From Tolypeutes matacus (taxonomy: Eukaryota > Chordata > Mammalia > Cingulata > Chlamyphoridae), in the NCBI GenBank assembly GCA_026826555.1, contig JAKSZT010053881.1, positions 7,141,373 through 7,205,372 on the forward strand: a stretch of 64,000 nt of DNA. The letters are read 5' to 3'. Both the position numbers and the translations under genes were made by a program. The notes beneath the pieces were generated by a model. It saw only the letters and a list, made by a program, of their open reading frames with translations. It was not told where the DNA came from and did not search any database. Below, piece after piece: positions 46,141 to 57,173 of the stretch. Numbering within the stretch: position 1 is the first letter of the stretch; every line of letters begins with the position of its first letter.

Positions 46141-46230
46141 TTTTTTTCTTTTATAGGAGGCACTGGGAACCGAACCCGGGACCTCCCATGTGGGAGGGAG
46201 GCATCCAATTGCTTGAGCCACATCTGTTCC
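46141..46230 (-). mobile_element. DAS-type SINE, short
   Basis: Poly(T), ataggaggcactgggaaccg, then gagccacatctgttccc. Divergent TSDs (tattagtaatatctttt at about 46124-46140; tatttgtagtatatttat at 46233-46250). Inside L1-D RT. Confidence 0.9.
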
Positions 46231-46428
46231 CTTATTTGTAGTATATTTATCTGGTTTTGGTATTAGGGTGATGTTGGCTTCATAGAATGAGTTTGGTAGC
46301 ATTCTTTGCTTTTCAATTTTTTGGAAGAGCTTGAGGAAGATTGGTATTAGATTGTCTTTGAATGATTGGTAAAATTTACCTGTGAAGCAATCTGGTCCTG
46401 GGCTTTCTACTTTGGGAGGTTTTTTAAA
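46231..46428 (-). pseudogene. L1-D ORF2 RT N-terminal remnant
   Basis: Minus-strand [20 protein letters not shown] and [16 protein letters not shown] match the conserved start of the L1 RT (SPGPDGF...LIPKP). It is cut by the nested L1 at its upstream edge. Confidence 0.88.
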
Positions 46429-46439
46429 AAATTTATTGA

Positions 46440-47060
46440 AGTATATCACTCATACATAAACATACATAAACAATAAGTGTATAGTAATAATCACAAACTT
46501 ACAAAACAAACATACATAATGTCATACAGGGCTCTCATACATCACCCTACCACCAATACCTTGCATTGTTGTGAAACATTTTTAACTAATCATTAAAGAG
46601 TATCCTCAAAATATTACTACTAACCAAAGTATTTCTCCCCCAACTTACCCTATTATTTTTATATCATTTTCACATGAACATACATAAACAATAAGTGTAC
46701 AGTAAAAGTGAACTTACAAAGCAAACATGCATAACATCATACAGGGGTCCCAAACATCTACCTACTTCCAACATCTCGCATTGTTGTGAGACTTTTGTTA
46801 CAAATTATGAAAGAATATTGTCAAAATCTTACTACTAACTATAGTCCTTATCTTACATTTGTGTATTTTCCCCCAACCCATCCTATTATTATTTTTTAAA
46901 TATATGTTTATGACAGAAGTTGTAAACTTACAAAACAATCATGCACATGTGCAGAATTCCCAAACAACACCCCTCTATTGACACACCACACCGTGGTGGA
47001 ACATTTATTACAGATTATGAGATAATATCATCATATTATTACCAGGTCCATAGCATTGAC
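46440..47060 (-). repeat. L1-F 3' UTR with three degenerate tandem units
   Basis: Units start near 46445, 46675 and 46900. The first two share cataaacaataagtgt and acatcatacagggg-like text, then (attgttgtgaaac). The third shares aacttacaaaacaa and (catgtgcagaattcccaaac). A single unit recurs at 57190-57400 in another L1 3' end. Confidence 0.7.
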
Positions 47061-48035
47061 ATACTTTTTCCATACTCCCCCATTATCAGCACAGTATAGC
47101 TTTGGCATAGATGCATGAATATTATATTATTACTGTTAATCACAGTCTGTAGGTCACTCCAGTTGCATTTTTCCCATGCTTCTCCACATTCCCACCAACC
47201 TGCAATAGTGATGTACATCTGCTCTTGCTCACAAAGGACACTCTTGCATCTGTACCATCAACCACAATTCTCATCCACCTCTGGGTTTACTGTGCTATTC
47301 AGTCCCTAGATTATTCTCTAGCTTTCTGTCAATTGGTATTTACATCCCTAGACTACCATTTTCAGCCACATTCCTATTTATAAACCAGCTGTTACCATCA
47401 ACTCTGTACATTTCCACATTTTTACAGTAAAATTAATTAAAACTTCTACATACATTAAACATCAATAGTCCATCTCAGTCTTATCTCCTTTAAGAATCCA
47501 TCACCTACCACCAGGTCTTGAAGATATTTTCCTATAATTTATTCTAGAAGCTTTATGGTTCTTGCTTTTACATTTAGGTTTTTGATCCATTTTGAATTAA
47601 CTTTGTATAAGGTGTGGGATAAGGGTCCTCTTTCCTTCTTTTGGCTAGGGATATCCAGTTCTCTCAGCACCATTTGTTGAATGGACTATTCTGCCCGAGC
47701 TGGGTGGGTTTGACAGGCTAGTCAAAAATCACTTGACCATAGATATTAGGGTCTGTTTCTGAACCATCAATTCAGTTCCATTGGTCCATGTGTCTGTCTC
47801 TATGCTGTGTTTACCACAGTAACTAGGTAATATGATTTAAAGTCCGAAAATGAGAGTCCTCCAACTTCGCTTTTCCTTTTTAAGATGTTCCTGGATATTC
47901 AGGACCACTTACCCTTCCAAAGAAATTGGATAATTGTGTTTTCCATTTATTTTTTAAATGCTGGTGGAATTTTTAGGGGGATTGCATTGAATCTGTATAT
48001 CAATTTGAGTAGAATTGACATCTTAATGATATTTA

Positions 48036-48287
48036 TTTATTTATTAATTTATTTATTTTAAAGATTTTATTTATTTATTTATCCCCCTCTGCTGCTTGTG
48101 CTTGCTATGTCCATTTGCTGTGCGTTTTTCTGTGTCTGCTTGTCTCCCTTTGTTGGGTCGTCTTGCTGTGTCAGCTCACCGCACTGCGTGGGCTGGCTTG
48201 CCTTCATCAGGAGGCCCCGGGAATTGAACCCGGGGCCTCCCATATGGTAAATGGGACCCCTATCGATTGAGCCACATCTGCTTCCCC
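48036..48287 (-). mobile_element. Long DAS-type SINE, 14-bp TSD
   Basis: TSD cttaatgatattta lies at 48022-48035 and 48288-48301. The tail is extended with ctgtgtctgcttgtctccct and ttgctgtgtcagctcaccgc. Same subtype as 61781-62023. Confidence 0.96.
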
Positions 48288-48930
48288 CTTAATGATATTT
48301 AGTCTTCCAATCTGTAAGCATGGAATGTTCTTCCAATTATTTAAGTCTTTTAAATTTTCTTTTAACAATGAGTTATAATTTTCTGAATACAAGTGCTTTA
48401 CATCGTTGATTGAGTTTATTCCTGAATATTTGGGTTTTATCTGTCATATTTTATTTTCACCACACTTGTGACACTTTTAGATACTTTCATCGATATAATC
48501 TTCATTTTTAGACTCTCTTCCAGGCCTCTCTTTCCTGTATTTTCTTTTCAGGCTGTAGTACACTTTTTAGTATTTCCTTCAAAGCTGGTCTCTTGGTTAC
48601 AAACTCTCTCAGTTTCTGTATATCTGTGAATATTCTAAATTTGCCCTCATTTTTGAAAGACAATCTTACTGGATCTAGTATTCTTGGCACTTTATCTCTT
48701 GCAGTATCTTAAATATATCATATCACTGTCTTCTTGCCTCCATGGTTTCTGATGAGAAATCGACACTTAATCTTATTGGGTATTCCTTATATGTTATGCA
48801 TTGCCTTTCTCCTGCTTCTCTCAGAATTCTCTCTTTGTTTTTGGCATTTGACATTCTGGTTATTAGGTGTCTTGGAGTTGGTCTATTAGGATTTATTCAG
48901 ATTGGAGTACATTGTGCTTCTTGGACATGG

Positions 48931-49218
48931 CTATCTATGTCCTTCAATAGGGTTGGAAAATTTTCTACCGTTTATTTCTTCAAATATTCCTTCTGCTCCT
49001 TTCCCCCTCTCTTCTCCTTCTGGGACACCCATGACATGTATATTTGCACATCTATTGCTGTCATTTAGTTCCCTGGCCTTGTTCAATTTTCCCCATCTTT
49101 TCTTCATCTGTTTTTTTTGTATGTTTGCTTTCAGAGGCCATTTCTCCAATCTCACTAATCCTTTCTTCTGCCTTCTCAAATCTGCTATTATATGATTCCA
49201 GTATATTTTAAATTTCAT
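48931..49218 (-). pseudogene. L1-F ORF1 remnant (95 codons)
   Basis: Minus-strand text with LNKARELNDSNRCANIHVMG, VPEGEERGKGAEGIFEEI: the end of the coiled coil and the start of the RRM domain of L1 ORF1p. It then frameshifts. Confidence 0.9.
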
Positions 49219-49303
49219 TTATTGCACCTTTCATTCCAATAACATCTGCTATTTTTCTATGTATGCTTTCAAATTCTTCTTTGTGCTCATCCAATGTTTT
49301 CTT

Positions 49304-49746
49304 TTTTTTTTTTTAATTTATTTATTTACTTTATCCATTTTTAACCCCCCCTTCCCCATTTGCTGTTTTGTGTCCATTCACTGGGCAATTCTCTGTATCT
49401 GTTTCCTGCCATCTCTTTTCATCCTCCTCCTCCAGTCTTCAGCAGGATTCAATCCTGGAGACCTCCGATGTAGGAAAGAGGTGTTCTGCCACCTGCGCCA
49501 CCTCGGTTCCTGGCTTTCAGAGCATCTCGTCTTGTCTCTCCCCTGCGTCTCTCTCCTGTTATGTCATCATCTTGCTGCATGGCTCCCGGGGCCCAGCAGC
49601 TCACTGGCACACAGAGCCTGGCAGCCCATGCGCCCTCTCTCTCTATATATATATATTTTATTTTACCGGGAGGTTCTGGGGATTGAACCCATGTCCCTCC
49701 ATATGACAGATGGATGCCCAACCATTTGAGCCACATCTGCCCCCGC
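49304..49746 (-). mobile_element. Complex two-part DAS-type SINE, 14-bp TSD
   Basis: TSD tccaatgttttctt lies at 49290-49303 and 49747-49760. Tail with tttgctgttttgtgtccatt, degenerate inner unit (gattcaatcctggagacctc), spacer, (ta)n, then a standard head ending ccacatctgcccccgc. Same architecture as 34922-35378. Confidence 0.95.
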
Positions 49747-49879
49747 TCCAATGTTTTCTTAATACCCTTAATCTCTTTAGACATCTCATTTGAAGTTATT
49801 AAGATTTGTTTGAACATCTATGATTAGTTGTCTCAACTCCTTTATGTCATCTGGAGGCTTATCTTGTTCCTTTAACTGG

Positions 49880-50940
49880 TGTTCCTTTAACTTCCTGTTT
49901 CTTGGTATGGATTTTAATTTTTTATTGCTGTCTTGGCATCTGGCTTATTAGAGTGTTTATTCTGGGTGCAGTTTCTCCTATTAGTTTAGGGCTTTCTTTC
50001 TTTCTCCCTTGCTGGTTGTGTAGTAGGAGCCAAGGATGTAGTTGGTGCTGTAAGCTGTGGAGGTTCAAGCTGCCTTCATTGCCCCAGGGACTGATGAAGC
50101 TTCTCCCAACTTTCTCCTTTGCCAGGGGTAGGGACACAGCCAGAGCTGTGTGTAATAATCCAGGTCATGCAGGCCTAGACTGTAGTAGTCCAGAGAGACT
50201 GATGAAGCTTCATGCCCCTTTTTCCCTTGCCTGGGGTGGGGATGGAGTAGCAGGTATGGACAGCCATCTATGCAGTGCAGGTCCAAGATAACTGCAGTTG
50301 CCCCAGTAGGCTTCAGACTATTGAGTCTGTGCCTATTAAATGTACCTGCAGTTACCTGGAGAGGCTGGTGTAGGGCCCATCAGCTTCCTCCCTGCTACAG
50401 GTGGGGCTGAAACCTAGGCTAGGGCTGAAGGTCAATCTGGGTGAAAGAAACTAGTCTCTACCATCTCTGTGATTTTCAGTCAGCCCGGCTTCTCCTCATG
50501 CTGGAGACGTAGTCAAAATGGCAGCTACCAGTCTTTTTCCGACTTATACAGGTTCAAACTTTAGTTGTTCTTACGGTTATACCTTAGCCGGCTGAATTTA
50601 CTAATCAGTAGCTGAAGTTAGTGCCAACCATCTCTTCCTCCCCCATTTGGGAAGTGGAGCTTCCAATTCCAGTCAGGGAATAGCTCCCAAGGCGGCTTGT
50701 GCAGCTAGTGGAGGATGGGCATTGGCCTCCTGGGCGTGAAGTGCTCTGCTTACAAATCTTCTCTGCAGATGGGCAGTCTCCCCCTTCCATTCTTTCAAAG
50801 ATGTTGCAGGATGCTATTCTGGGCTCCTGGAGCCCCCAAACAGGTACTTTAGATAGCTCTGGGTGATTACTAACTGCCCTGTAGCACGAGCTGACTCTAG
50901 GAGCTCCTTACTTTGCTGCCATCTTGCTGGTTGTCTATTT
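49880..50940 (-). promoter_or_regulatory. L1-F 5' UTR (ancestral L1 promoter region)
   Basis: GC-richer segment between ORF1 and the 5' end at about 50935. Opposing open frames (49902-50291 plus, 50065-50286 minus) have no domain support. Activity cannot be judged. Confidence 0.55.
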
Positions 50941-52035
50941 CAGGTGGTTTTTGATGACTGTTTCAATCTCTTTACATGTGAATGGTCTGTTGAGGCATTT
51001 TATTTCTTCTAGTGCATTTCTAGGGATTTGTCCATCTCTTCTACATTGTCTAATGTTTTGGCATACAGTTGTTCATAGTATCCTCATATGATCTCTCTTT
51101 TTTCTGCAGGGTCAGTGGTAATGTCCTCCTCTCATTTTTTATTTTATTTATTTACATTTTCTCTCTTTTTTCTTTGTCATTCTAGCTAAGGGTTTGTTGA
51201 TTTTGCTGATCTACTCAAAGAACTAACTTTTGGTTTTGTTGATTCTCTGTATTATTTTTTGTTCTCGGTTTTATTTATTTCTGCTCTGATCTTTATATTT
51301 CCTGCATTCAGCTTGGTTTGGGATTAATTTGCTCTTCTTTTCTAGTTCCTCCAAGTGTGCAGTTAGATCTTTAATTTTAGCTGTTCTTCTTTTTTAATGT
51401 AAGAATTGGGGGCTATAAATTTTCCTCTCAGCACTGCCTTAGTGGTGTCTCATAGGTTTTGATGCGTTGCGTTTTCAATTTCACTCATCCCCAAATATTT
51501 ACTAAATTCTCTTACAGTTTCTTCTTTGACCCACCGAATATTTAAGAGTGTGTTTTTTAATCTCCATTGATTTATGAATGTTCCTTTTTTCTCTGTCTAG
51601 TAATGATTTCCCCTTTAATTCCAGTCTGATCAGAGAAAGTGTTTTGTATAATTTCAATATTTTAAATTTTGAGACCTGTCTTGACCCAACATATGGACTA
51701 TCCTGGAGAAGGATCCATGAGCACTTGAAAAGAATATATATACCACTGTTTGGGGGTGTAATTCTCTGTAAATGTCTGTTAGGTCTAGTTCAAGTTCCCT
51801 GTTTCTTTATTTTTCCTCTGTCCATATGTTCTATCCAATGCTGAGAGTCGTGTACTGAAGTCTCCAACTATTATTTTAGAGACATCTATTTCTCTCTTCA
51901 GTTTTGCCAGTGTGTACCTCATGTATCTTGGGCCATTCATATTAGGTGCATAAATATTTATTACAGTTATTTCTTCTTGGTGAATTGCCCTTTTTATTAA
52001 TATTTAATGGCATGCTGTATCTCTTATAACTTTTT

Positions 52036-52242
52036 TCACTTAAAATCTGTTTTATCCAATATTAGTATTGCTACTCCAGCTCCTTTTTGGTTACTATTTG
52101 GCATGGAATATCTTTTTCCAACTTTCATTTTCAACCAAGTTGTGTCCTTACATCTGAGGTAAGTCTCTTGTAGATAGCATACAGATGGCTCATATTTTAA
52201 AATCCATTTTATCAGTCTATGTCTTTTGATTGGGGAGTTCAA
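52036..52242 (-). pseudogene. L1-D ORF2 endonuclease N-terminal remnant
   Basis: MNSPIKRHRLIKWILKYEPS, VCYLQETYLRCKDT and GAGVAILILDKTDFK match the start of the L1 endonuclease, retaining the QET glutamate. The ORF2 start is therefore near 52250. Confidence 0.9.
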
Positions 52243-52572
52243 GCCATTAGATTCAATGTTATTACTACAAAGGCATTACCTACTTCAACCATTTTGTCCT
52301 TTGGCTTTTTGTTGTCATATCTTACTATTGTCTGTCTTTTTACCCTTTAATTTACCTTTCCTAATATTCTCCATTTCAACACTCTTCTCCAAGTCTCTTG
52401 CCCTTGTTTTTTCTTTCAGGCTGCACCACTCCCTTTAGTATCCCTTGTAATTCTGGTCTTTTGGTAACATATTCTCTCAGTTTTTGTTTGTCTGTGAAGA
52501 CTTTAAACTCACCCTCATTTTTGAAGGACAGTTTTGCCATATACGGAATTCTTGGCTGGCAGTTTTTCTCTT

Positions 52573-52908
52573 TTATATCTTAAATACATCATACCACTTC
52601 ATTCTCATTTCCATGGTTTCTGATGAGAGGTCAGCACTTATTCTTATTGAGGTTCCCTTGTATGTGATGCTTTGCTTTTCTCTTGCTGTTTTCAGAATCT
52701 TCTCTTCATCTCTGATATTTGTCATTCTGCATAGTAGATGTCTCAGAGTAGGTCTATTCAGATTTATTCTGTTTGTGGTGCATTGTCCTTCTTGGATATT
52801 GATATTTATGTTTTTCATAACGGTTGGGAAGTTTTCAATCATTATTTTCCTCAAGTATTCTTTTTGCCCCTTTTCCATTCTCTTCTCTTTCTGGGACACT
52901 GATAACAC
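52573..52908 (-). pseudogene. L1-D ORF1 C-terminal remnant (111 codons)
   Basis: NRPTLRHLLCRMTNIRDEEK, ILKTAREKQSITYKGTSI and RISADLSSETMEMRMKWYDV are the RRM/CTD of L1 ORF1p. Upstream text (EKGQKEYLRKIMIENFPTVM) is also recognisable. It is broken by SINEs further 5'. Confidence 0.92.
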
Positions 52909-53040
52909 ATATGTTCATGCATTCTGTGTTGTCATTCAATTCCCTGAAACCCTGTTTCATTTTTTCCATTCTTTTCTCTTTCTCTTCTCCTGTGTTTTCC
53001 AGTTCAGATGTTCTGTCCTCAAAATCACTAATTCTGTCTT

Positions 53041-53233
53041 TTTTTTTTTTTTTTTAAGATTTTTAAAAATTTATTTATTCATTCATTTATCTCCCCCTTG
53101 CTGCTTGTGCTCGCTGGGTCAGCTAACCACGCCATGCTGGCGTGCTTGCCTTCACCAGGAGGCCCCGGGAACTGAACCCGGGGCCTCCCATATGGTAAAC
53201 GGGAGCCCTACTGATTGAGCCACAGCCGCTTCC
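53041..53233 (-). mobile_element. Long-tail DAS-type SINE
   Basis: Poly(T), then gctgggtcagctaaccacgc, T-arm hairpin, head end ccacagccgcttccc. TSD core cactaat lies at 53026-53032 and 53234-53240. In the L1-D ORF1 region. Confidence 0.93.
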
Positions 53234-53269
53234 CACTAATGTATTTTTAATCTCATCCACCATGTCTTT

Positions 53270-53731
53270 CTTTCTTTTTTTTTTTTTTAAACAATTTGTT
53301 TATGTATTTCTCCTCCCACCCCCACCCCCATTGTTTTGTGCATGCTGTCTGCTTTCTGTGTGTTCTTCTGTGTTTGCTTGTCTTCTCTTTAAGCGGCACC
53401 AGGAACCGATCCTGGGATCTTCTGGAGTGGAGAGAGGTGCTCAATATCCTGCACCACCTCAGCTCCCTGGACTGCTACATCTCTTATTGTCTCTTTTCTG
53501 TGTATCTTTTTGTTGTATCATCTTGCTATGTGAGCTTTCCATACAGGCCAGCTTTCCGTGTGGGCCAGCACTCTGCATGGGCTGCACTCCTGTGCAGGCC
53601 AGCACTCTTGCACGGGCCAGCTCACCATGTGTGCCAGCTTGCTTTTCACCACGAGGCCCTGGGAATCAAACCCTGGACCTCCTATATGGTAGACAGGAGC
53701 CCAATCTCTTGAGCCACATCTGCTTCCCCAT
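53270..53731 (-). mobile_element. Dimeric DAS-type SINE with expanded spacer
   Basis: TSD catgtcttt lies at 53261-53269 and 53732-53740. The spacer holds about six repeats of a ggccagc-like unit (53550-53640), making this longer than other dimers. Confidence 0.93.
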
Positions 53732-53945
53732 CATGTCTTTAATTCCCATAAGCCCTGTTACTTTATTTGCAGGCTTTCAAAATGTTCTTTATGCTCACCC
53801 AGTGCTTACTTAATATCTTTTATCTCTTTAGTCATATTTTCCTTCAAGTCTTTGAGTTAATTTAGGAGATTTGTGTTATTACTATTGATTAGTTTTCTTA
53901 AATCCTATGTCTTGCAGGGTATTTGGTTTGTTCCTTTGGCTGGGC

Positions 53946-54604
53946 TGTAGCAGTTTGGTATTATTTATGAATTCCAAAAATAGATATTGGATTGTGTTTG
54001 TAAACGGGTCTCTTCCTCTGGGTGTATTAGATTGCATTAAATTCAGAGGTTTCACTTTTACTTGATTAAATAATGATTAAGGCTTTGATTGGTCCATGTC
54101 AGTAGGATGTTGAGTCCTTGCCCATCAGGACGGAGGCTCACAGAGAAAACGACCCGGCAGAGGAGTTAGTTGGAGTTTTTGACGCTGGAGTCCCGGGAAG
54201 TAAACACACAGGAGAAGAACACAGATGAATAGAGACAGCCCCATAGACATGACAGACAGCCTGGGAAGAGAGACAGCCTGTTACTCTAGAGCTGACCTTG
54301 TGGTGAGAACAGAGCAGCTAAGCCTGGAGAGAAATGAGCTGGGAGAGAGATGAGACTTATCCCAGCCTTCAGCTGATATTGGGAGATGCTGGGACCACGG
54401 AGCCTTCAAAGGAAGAGGAAGGCTGAACCTTTGCAGATGTCGGCAACCAACTTGCTCCAACATGTGGCAACAGACTCTGGTGAGGAAAGTAACTTATGCT
54501 TTATGACCTGGTAACTGTAAGCTTCTATCCCAAATAAATACCCTTTATAAAACCCAACAGATTTCTGGTACTTTGCATCAGCACCCCTTTGACTGACTAA
54601 TACA
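53946..54604 (+). mobile_element. Solo MaLR-like LTR, 659 bp, TSD tgggc
   Basis: Ends tgtagcagtttgg and gactgactaataca. TSD tgggc lies at 53941-53945 and 54605-54609. AATAAATACCC precedes the 3' end. It lies in the 5' region of L1-D. Confidence 0.95.
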
Positions 54605-54609
54605 TGGGC

Positions 54610-55373
54610 CATCTCTTCCTTTTTCCTAGCATGGTTTGTAATTTTGTGCTGATGTCTAAGCATCTGAATATGTTGGTGAATTTACTCTGATGGTCAATTA
54701 CCCTCTCTTGCCTAGTGCTTTTTTTCCCCACAGCTCTTCTTTGATTTTTCTGTTCAACTTATTCTGTCTTTAAAATTGCCCAGCTTAAGTCATCAAAATT
54801 TAACCAGGAACTCCCTAATGGGGTCATATATTTTTTTCCCAGATGTGGGGCTAAAGAGAGACCTAAAAGCAGTTTTCTCCTTGCAATTTCTTGGCAAGCC
54901 AGCAGATGGCACTCATCAGGGAACCTTTCCAGGGAGGTGTTTCTTTCAACCTCTGCTTTTCCATATTTCTGGTCTGGCCAGAGTCAAGATTCAAAGAGGG
55001 CTCTGCTGGCTGAATTCACTGACGAGAAGCCCTCCAATACACCCTCCCTCTTCCCTTGAAACAACTGAGAGGGAAGAAGATGTCTGTTCCCTTCTCAGTC
55101 AGCTGCATTAAGCCAGGGTTTTATCCAGGCTTGATATCTTGAGGGTGGGGGATGGGAGCCCTTCCCAGACATCTTAGGGGTTTAGCAACTCACGTTTGTT
55201 GTTTTGGGTCCTTTGTCTCTCTGTCACTCACCTGCCTGGGGGTTGCAACACTGCCCTAGTCTGCTTACTCCCAAAGCATTTCCCTAGGACAGCTTTTTGC
55301 CCTATCTTTGTTGTTTTTGTAAGAGAGTTGTGTCCTGCCTACCTACTCCAAAGCCATCTTTCTGGAATCCCTT
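54610..55373 (-). promoter_or_regulatory. L1-D 5' UTR (ancestral L1 promoter region)
   Basis: GC-richer block that ends at ccatctttctggaatccc on the plus strand, the reverse of an L1 5' end (aagatggct). Function unknown at present. Confidence 0.5.
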
Positions 55374-55720
55374 TTGACAAAGTCCTTTGAGGTGCAAAAG
55401 TGTTTAATTTTGAGGTGGTCCTGTTTATCTATTTTTTTCTCTTGTTGCTCTTGTTTTGGGTGTAAGGTTTAAAAGACTCTCACCTACTACAAAATCTTAT
55501 AGATATTTCCCTGCATTGTCTTTTAGGAGTTTTATGGTCCTGGCTTTTATGTTTAGGTTTTTGATCCATTTTGAGTTGATTCTTGTATAGGGAGTGAGAT
55601 AGTGGTCTTCCTTCATTCTTTTGGTTATGGATATCCAGTTCTCCCAGCACCATTTGTTGAAGAGACTGTTTTGTTCCAGTAACATGGACATGGAATGTTT
55701 GTCAAAAGCCAGTTGGATGT

Positions 55721-56264
55721 TGTAGCAGTTTGGCATTGTTTATGAATTCCAAAATAGATATTAGTTATTTTTGTAAATTGGTCTGTTCCTCTGGGCATGA
55801 TTAAATTACGATTAGGGCTTTGATTGGGCCACGTCAGTAGGGCATTGAGTTCCTGCCCCTTGGTGGGTAGGGACTCACAGGCAAAGGACAGAGTTGGAGT
55901 TTTGATGCTGGAGTCTTGAGCTGTAGCCTTGGGAAGTAAGCACACAGAGGAGCTTGGTCATGAGGAAAGAGGAGGCCCTGGGAAGAGAAGCCATTCGCCT
56001 AATAGTCTACAGCTGGCCTTGTGGCAATACCAGAGCAGCTGAGCCCAGAGAGAGATAAACCCTGGGAAGAGAGGAACCCAGGAAGCCTGAACCCTCACAG
56101 ACATCAGCAGCAATTTTGCTCCAACATGTGGCAATAGACTTTGGTGAGGGAAGTAACTTACGCTTTATGGCCTTGTATCTGTAAGCTTCTACCCCAAATA
56201 CCCTTTATAAAAGCCAACAGATTTCTGGTATTTTGCATCAGCAACCCTTTGGCTGACTAATACA
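55721..56264 (+). mobile_element. Solo MaLR-like LTR, 544 bp, TSD gatgt
   Basis: Ends tgtagcagtttgg and ggctgactaataca. TSD gatgt lies at 55716-55720 and 56265-56269. Polyadenylation-type signal nearby appears degraded (ccccaaataccctttataaa). Inserted in L1-E ORF2. Confidence 0.96.
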
Positions 56265-56529
56265 GATGTAGAGGTGAGGGTTTGTTTCTGGACTCTCAAT
56301 TCTATTCCACTGATCAATGTGTCTACCTTTATGCCAATATCGAGCTGTTTTGACCACTGTTACTTTTTAATGTTTCAAGCTCTGGTAGTGAAAGTCCTTC
56401 CAGATCACTCTTCTTTTTTAGGATGCTTTTGGCTATTTGGATGCACTTTTCCTTCTGAATATATTTGGTAATTGCCATTTCTATTTCTGTAAAGGAGACT
56501 GTTGAAATTTTGATTGGTATTGCATTTTT

Positions 56530-56893
56530 TAAAAGATTTATTTTATTTTATTTTATTTATTTCTCCACCTCCCATTGTTTGCATTCACTGTCTGCTCTCT
56601 GTGTTTGTTCATTGTGTGTTCATCTTCTCTTTTTAGGAGGCACCGGGACCTCCCATGTGGGAAGGAGGTAACTAATTGCTTGAGCCACCTCCACTCCCTA
56701 CTTGTTGTGTCTCTTGTTGTGTTTCCTTCTTCTGTCTCTTATTTGCATCATCTTGTTGCACAAGCTTGCTGCACCAACCCATTGCGTCAGCTTGCTGTCT
56801 TGCTCATCTTTTTTAGGAGGCACCAGGAACTGAACCTGGAACCTCCCATATGGTAGGTGGGTGCCCAACCGCTTGAGCCACATCTGCTTCCCA
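56530..56893 (-). mobile_element. Dimeric DAS-type SINE
   Basis: TSDs gtattgcattttt (56517-56529) and gtattgctttt (56894-56904). The inner head lacks the usual ggaaccgaaccc (caccgggacctcccatgtgg), so its B box is deleted. The outer head is intact. Confidence 0.92.
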
Positions 56894-57173
56894 GTATTGC
56901 TTTTAATTTATAAATCAGTTTCGGTAGGATTCACATCCTCATGATATTTAGTCTTCCAATCCATGAGCATGGACTGTCTTTCCATTTGTTTAGGTCTTCT
57001 TTGATTTCTTTTAGCATTGTTTTGTAGTTTTCTATACATAGGTCCTGTACATCTTTGGTTAAATTGATTCTTAGTTATTTCAGTATTTTTATTGCTATGG
57101 TAAATGGAATTAATTTTCCTGATTTCCTCCTCAAATTATGAAATATTTGTGAACAGAAATGTTATTGATTTTT

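Larger units (their letters stand above)
46429..50940 (-). mobile_element. L1 element F nested in L1-D, ORF2 internally deleted
   Basis: In minus sense: 5' UTR from about 50935 (ccagcaagatggcagcaaag), ORF1 (about 49880-48470), then a direct jump near 48450 to the post-RT/C-terminal part of ORF2 (48440-47510), then a 3' UTR of about 1 kb (47500-46440). The endonuclease and RT core are gone. The host ORF2 is interrupted at the same point on both sides (ggaggttttt at 46416-46425; ggtggtttttgatg at 50943), so the element inserted as a unit. SINEs at 48036-48287 and 49304-49746. Confidence 0.88.
44990..55373 (-). mobile_element. L1 element D, minus strand, host of nested insertions
   Basis: From a 5' UTR start at about 55373 (minus sense gggattccagaaagatggct) through ORF1 (about 53830-52330), ORF2 (from about 52250) to post-RT text at 44990. 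The ORF2 C-terminus and 3' UTR are absent, which reverse-transcription truncation does not explain; it points to a later deletion or rearrangement. Inserts: SINE 46141-46230, a whole L1 (46429-50940), SINEs at about 53041-53233 and 53270-53731, LTR 53946-54604. ORF2 resumes at 50941 with tttttgatgactgtttcaat. Confidence 0.9.

Noticed and set aside
44216..46428. Twin-priming inversion linking the plus-strand L1 3' ends to minus-strand L1-D
   Set aside because: In twin priming the inverted part lies upstream of the 3' part. Here the order and orientation are the wrong way round, and separate tails are visible.
49902..50291. 129-codon plus-strand frame as a gene
   Set aside because: It is antisense to the L1-F 5' UTR; base composition explains its openness.
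52484..53218. 244-codon plus-strand hydrophobic frame resembling a membrane protein
   Set aside because: It is the antisense of L1-D ORF1 plus a SINE. T-rich antisense of A-rich L1 gives runs of Phe/Leu/Ser that imitate membrane segments. The minus strand has clear ORF1p motifs.
53550..53640. CRISPR-like or satellite array
   Set aside because: The ggccagc-like repeats are short, uneven and lie in the spacer of a dimeric SINE; there are no spacers of regular length.
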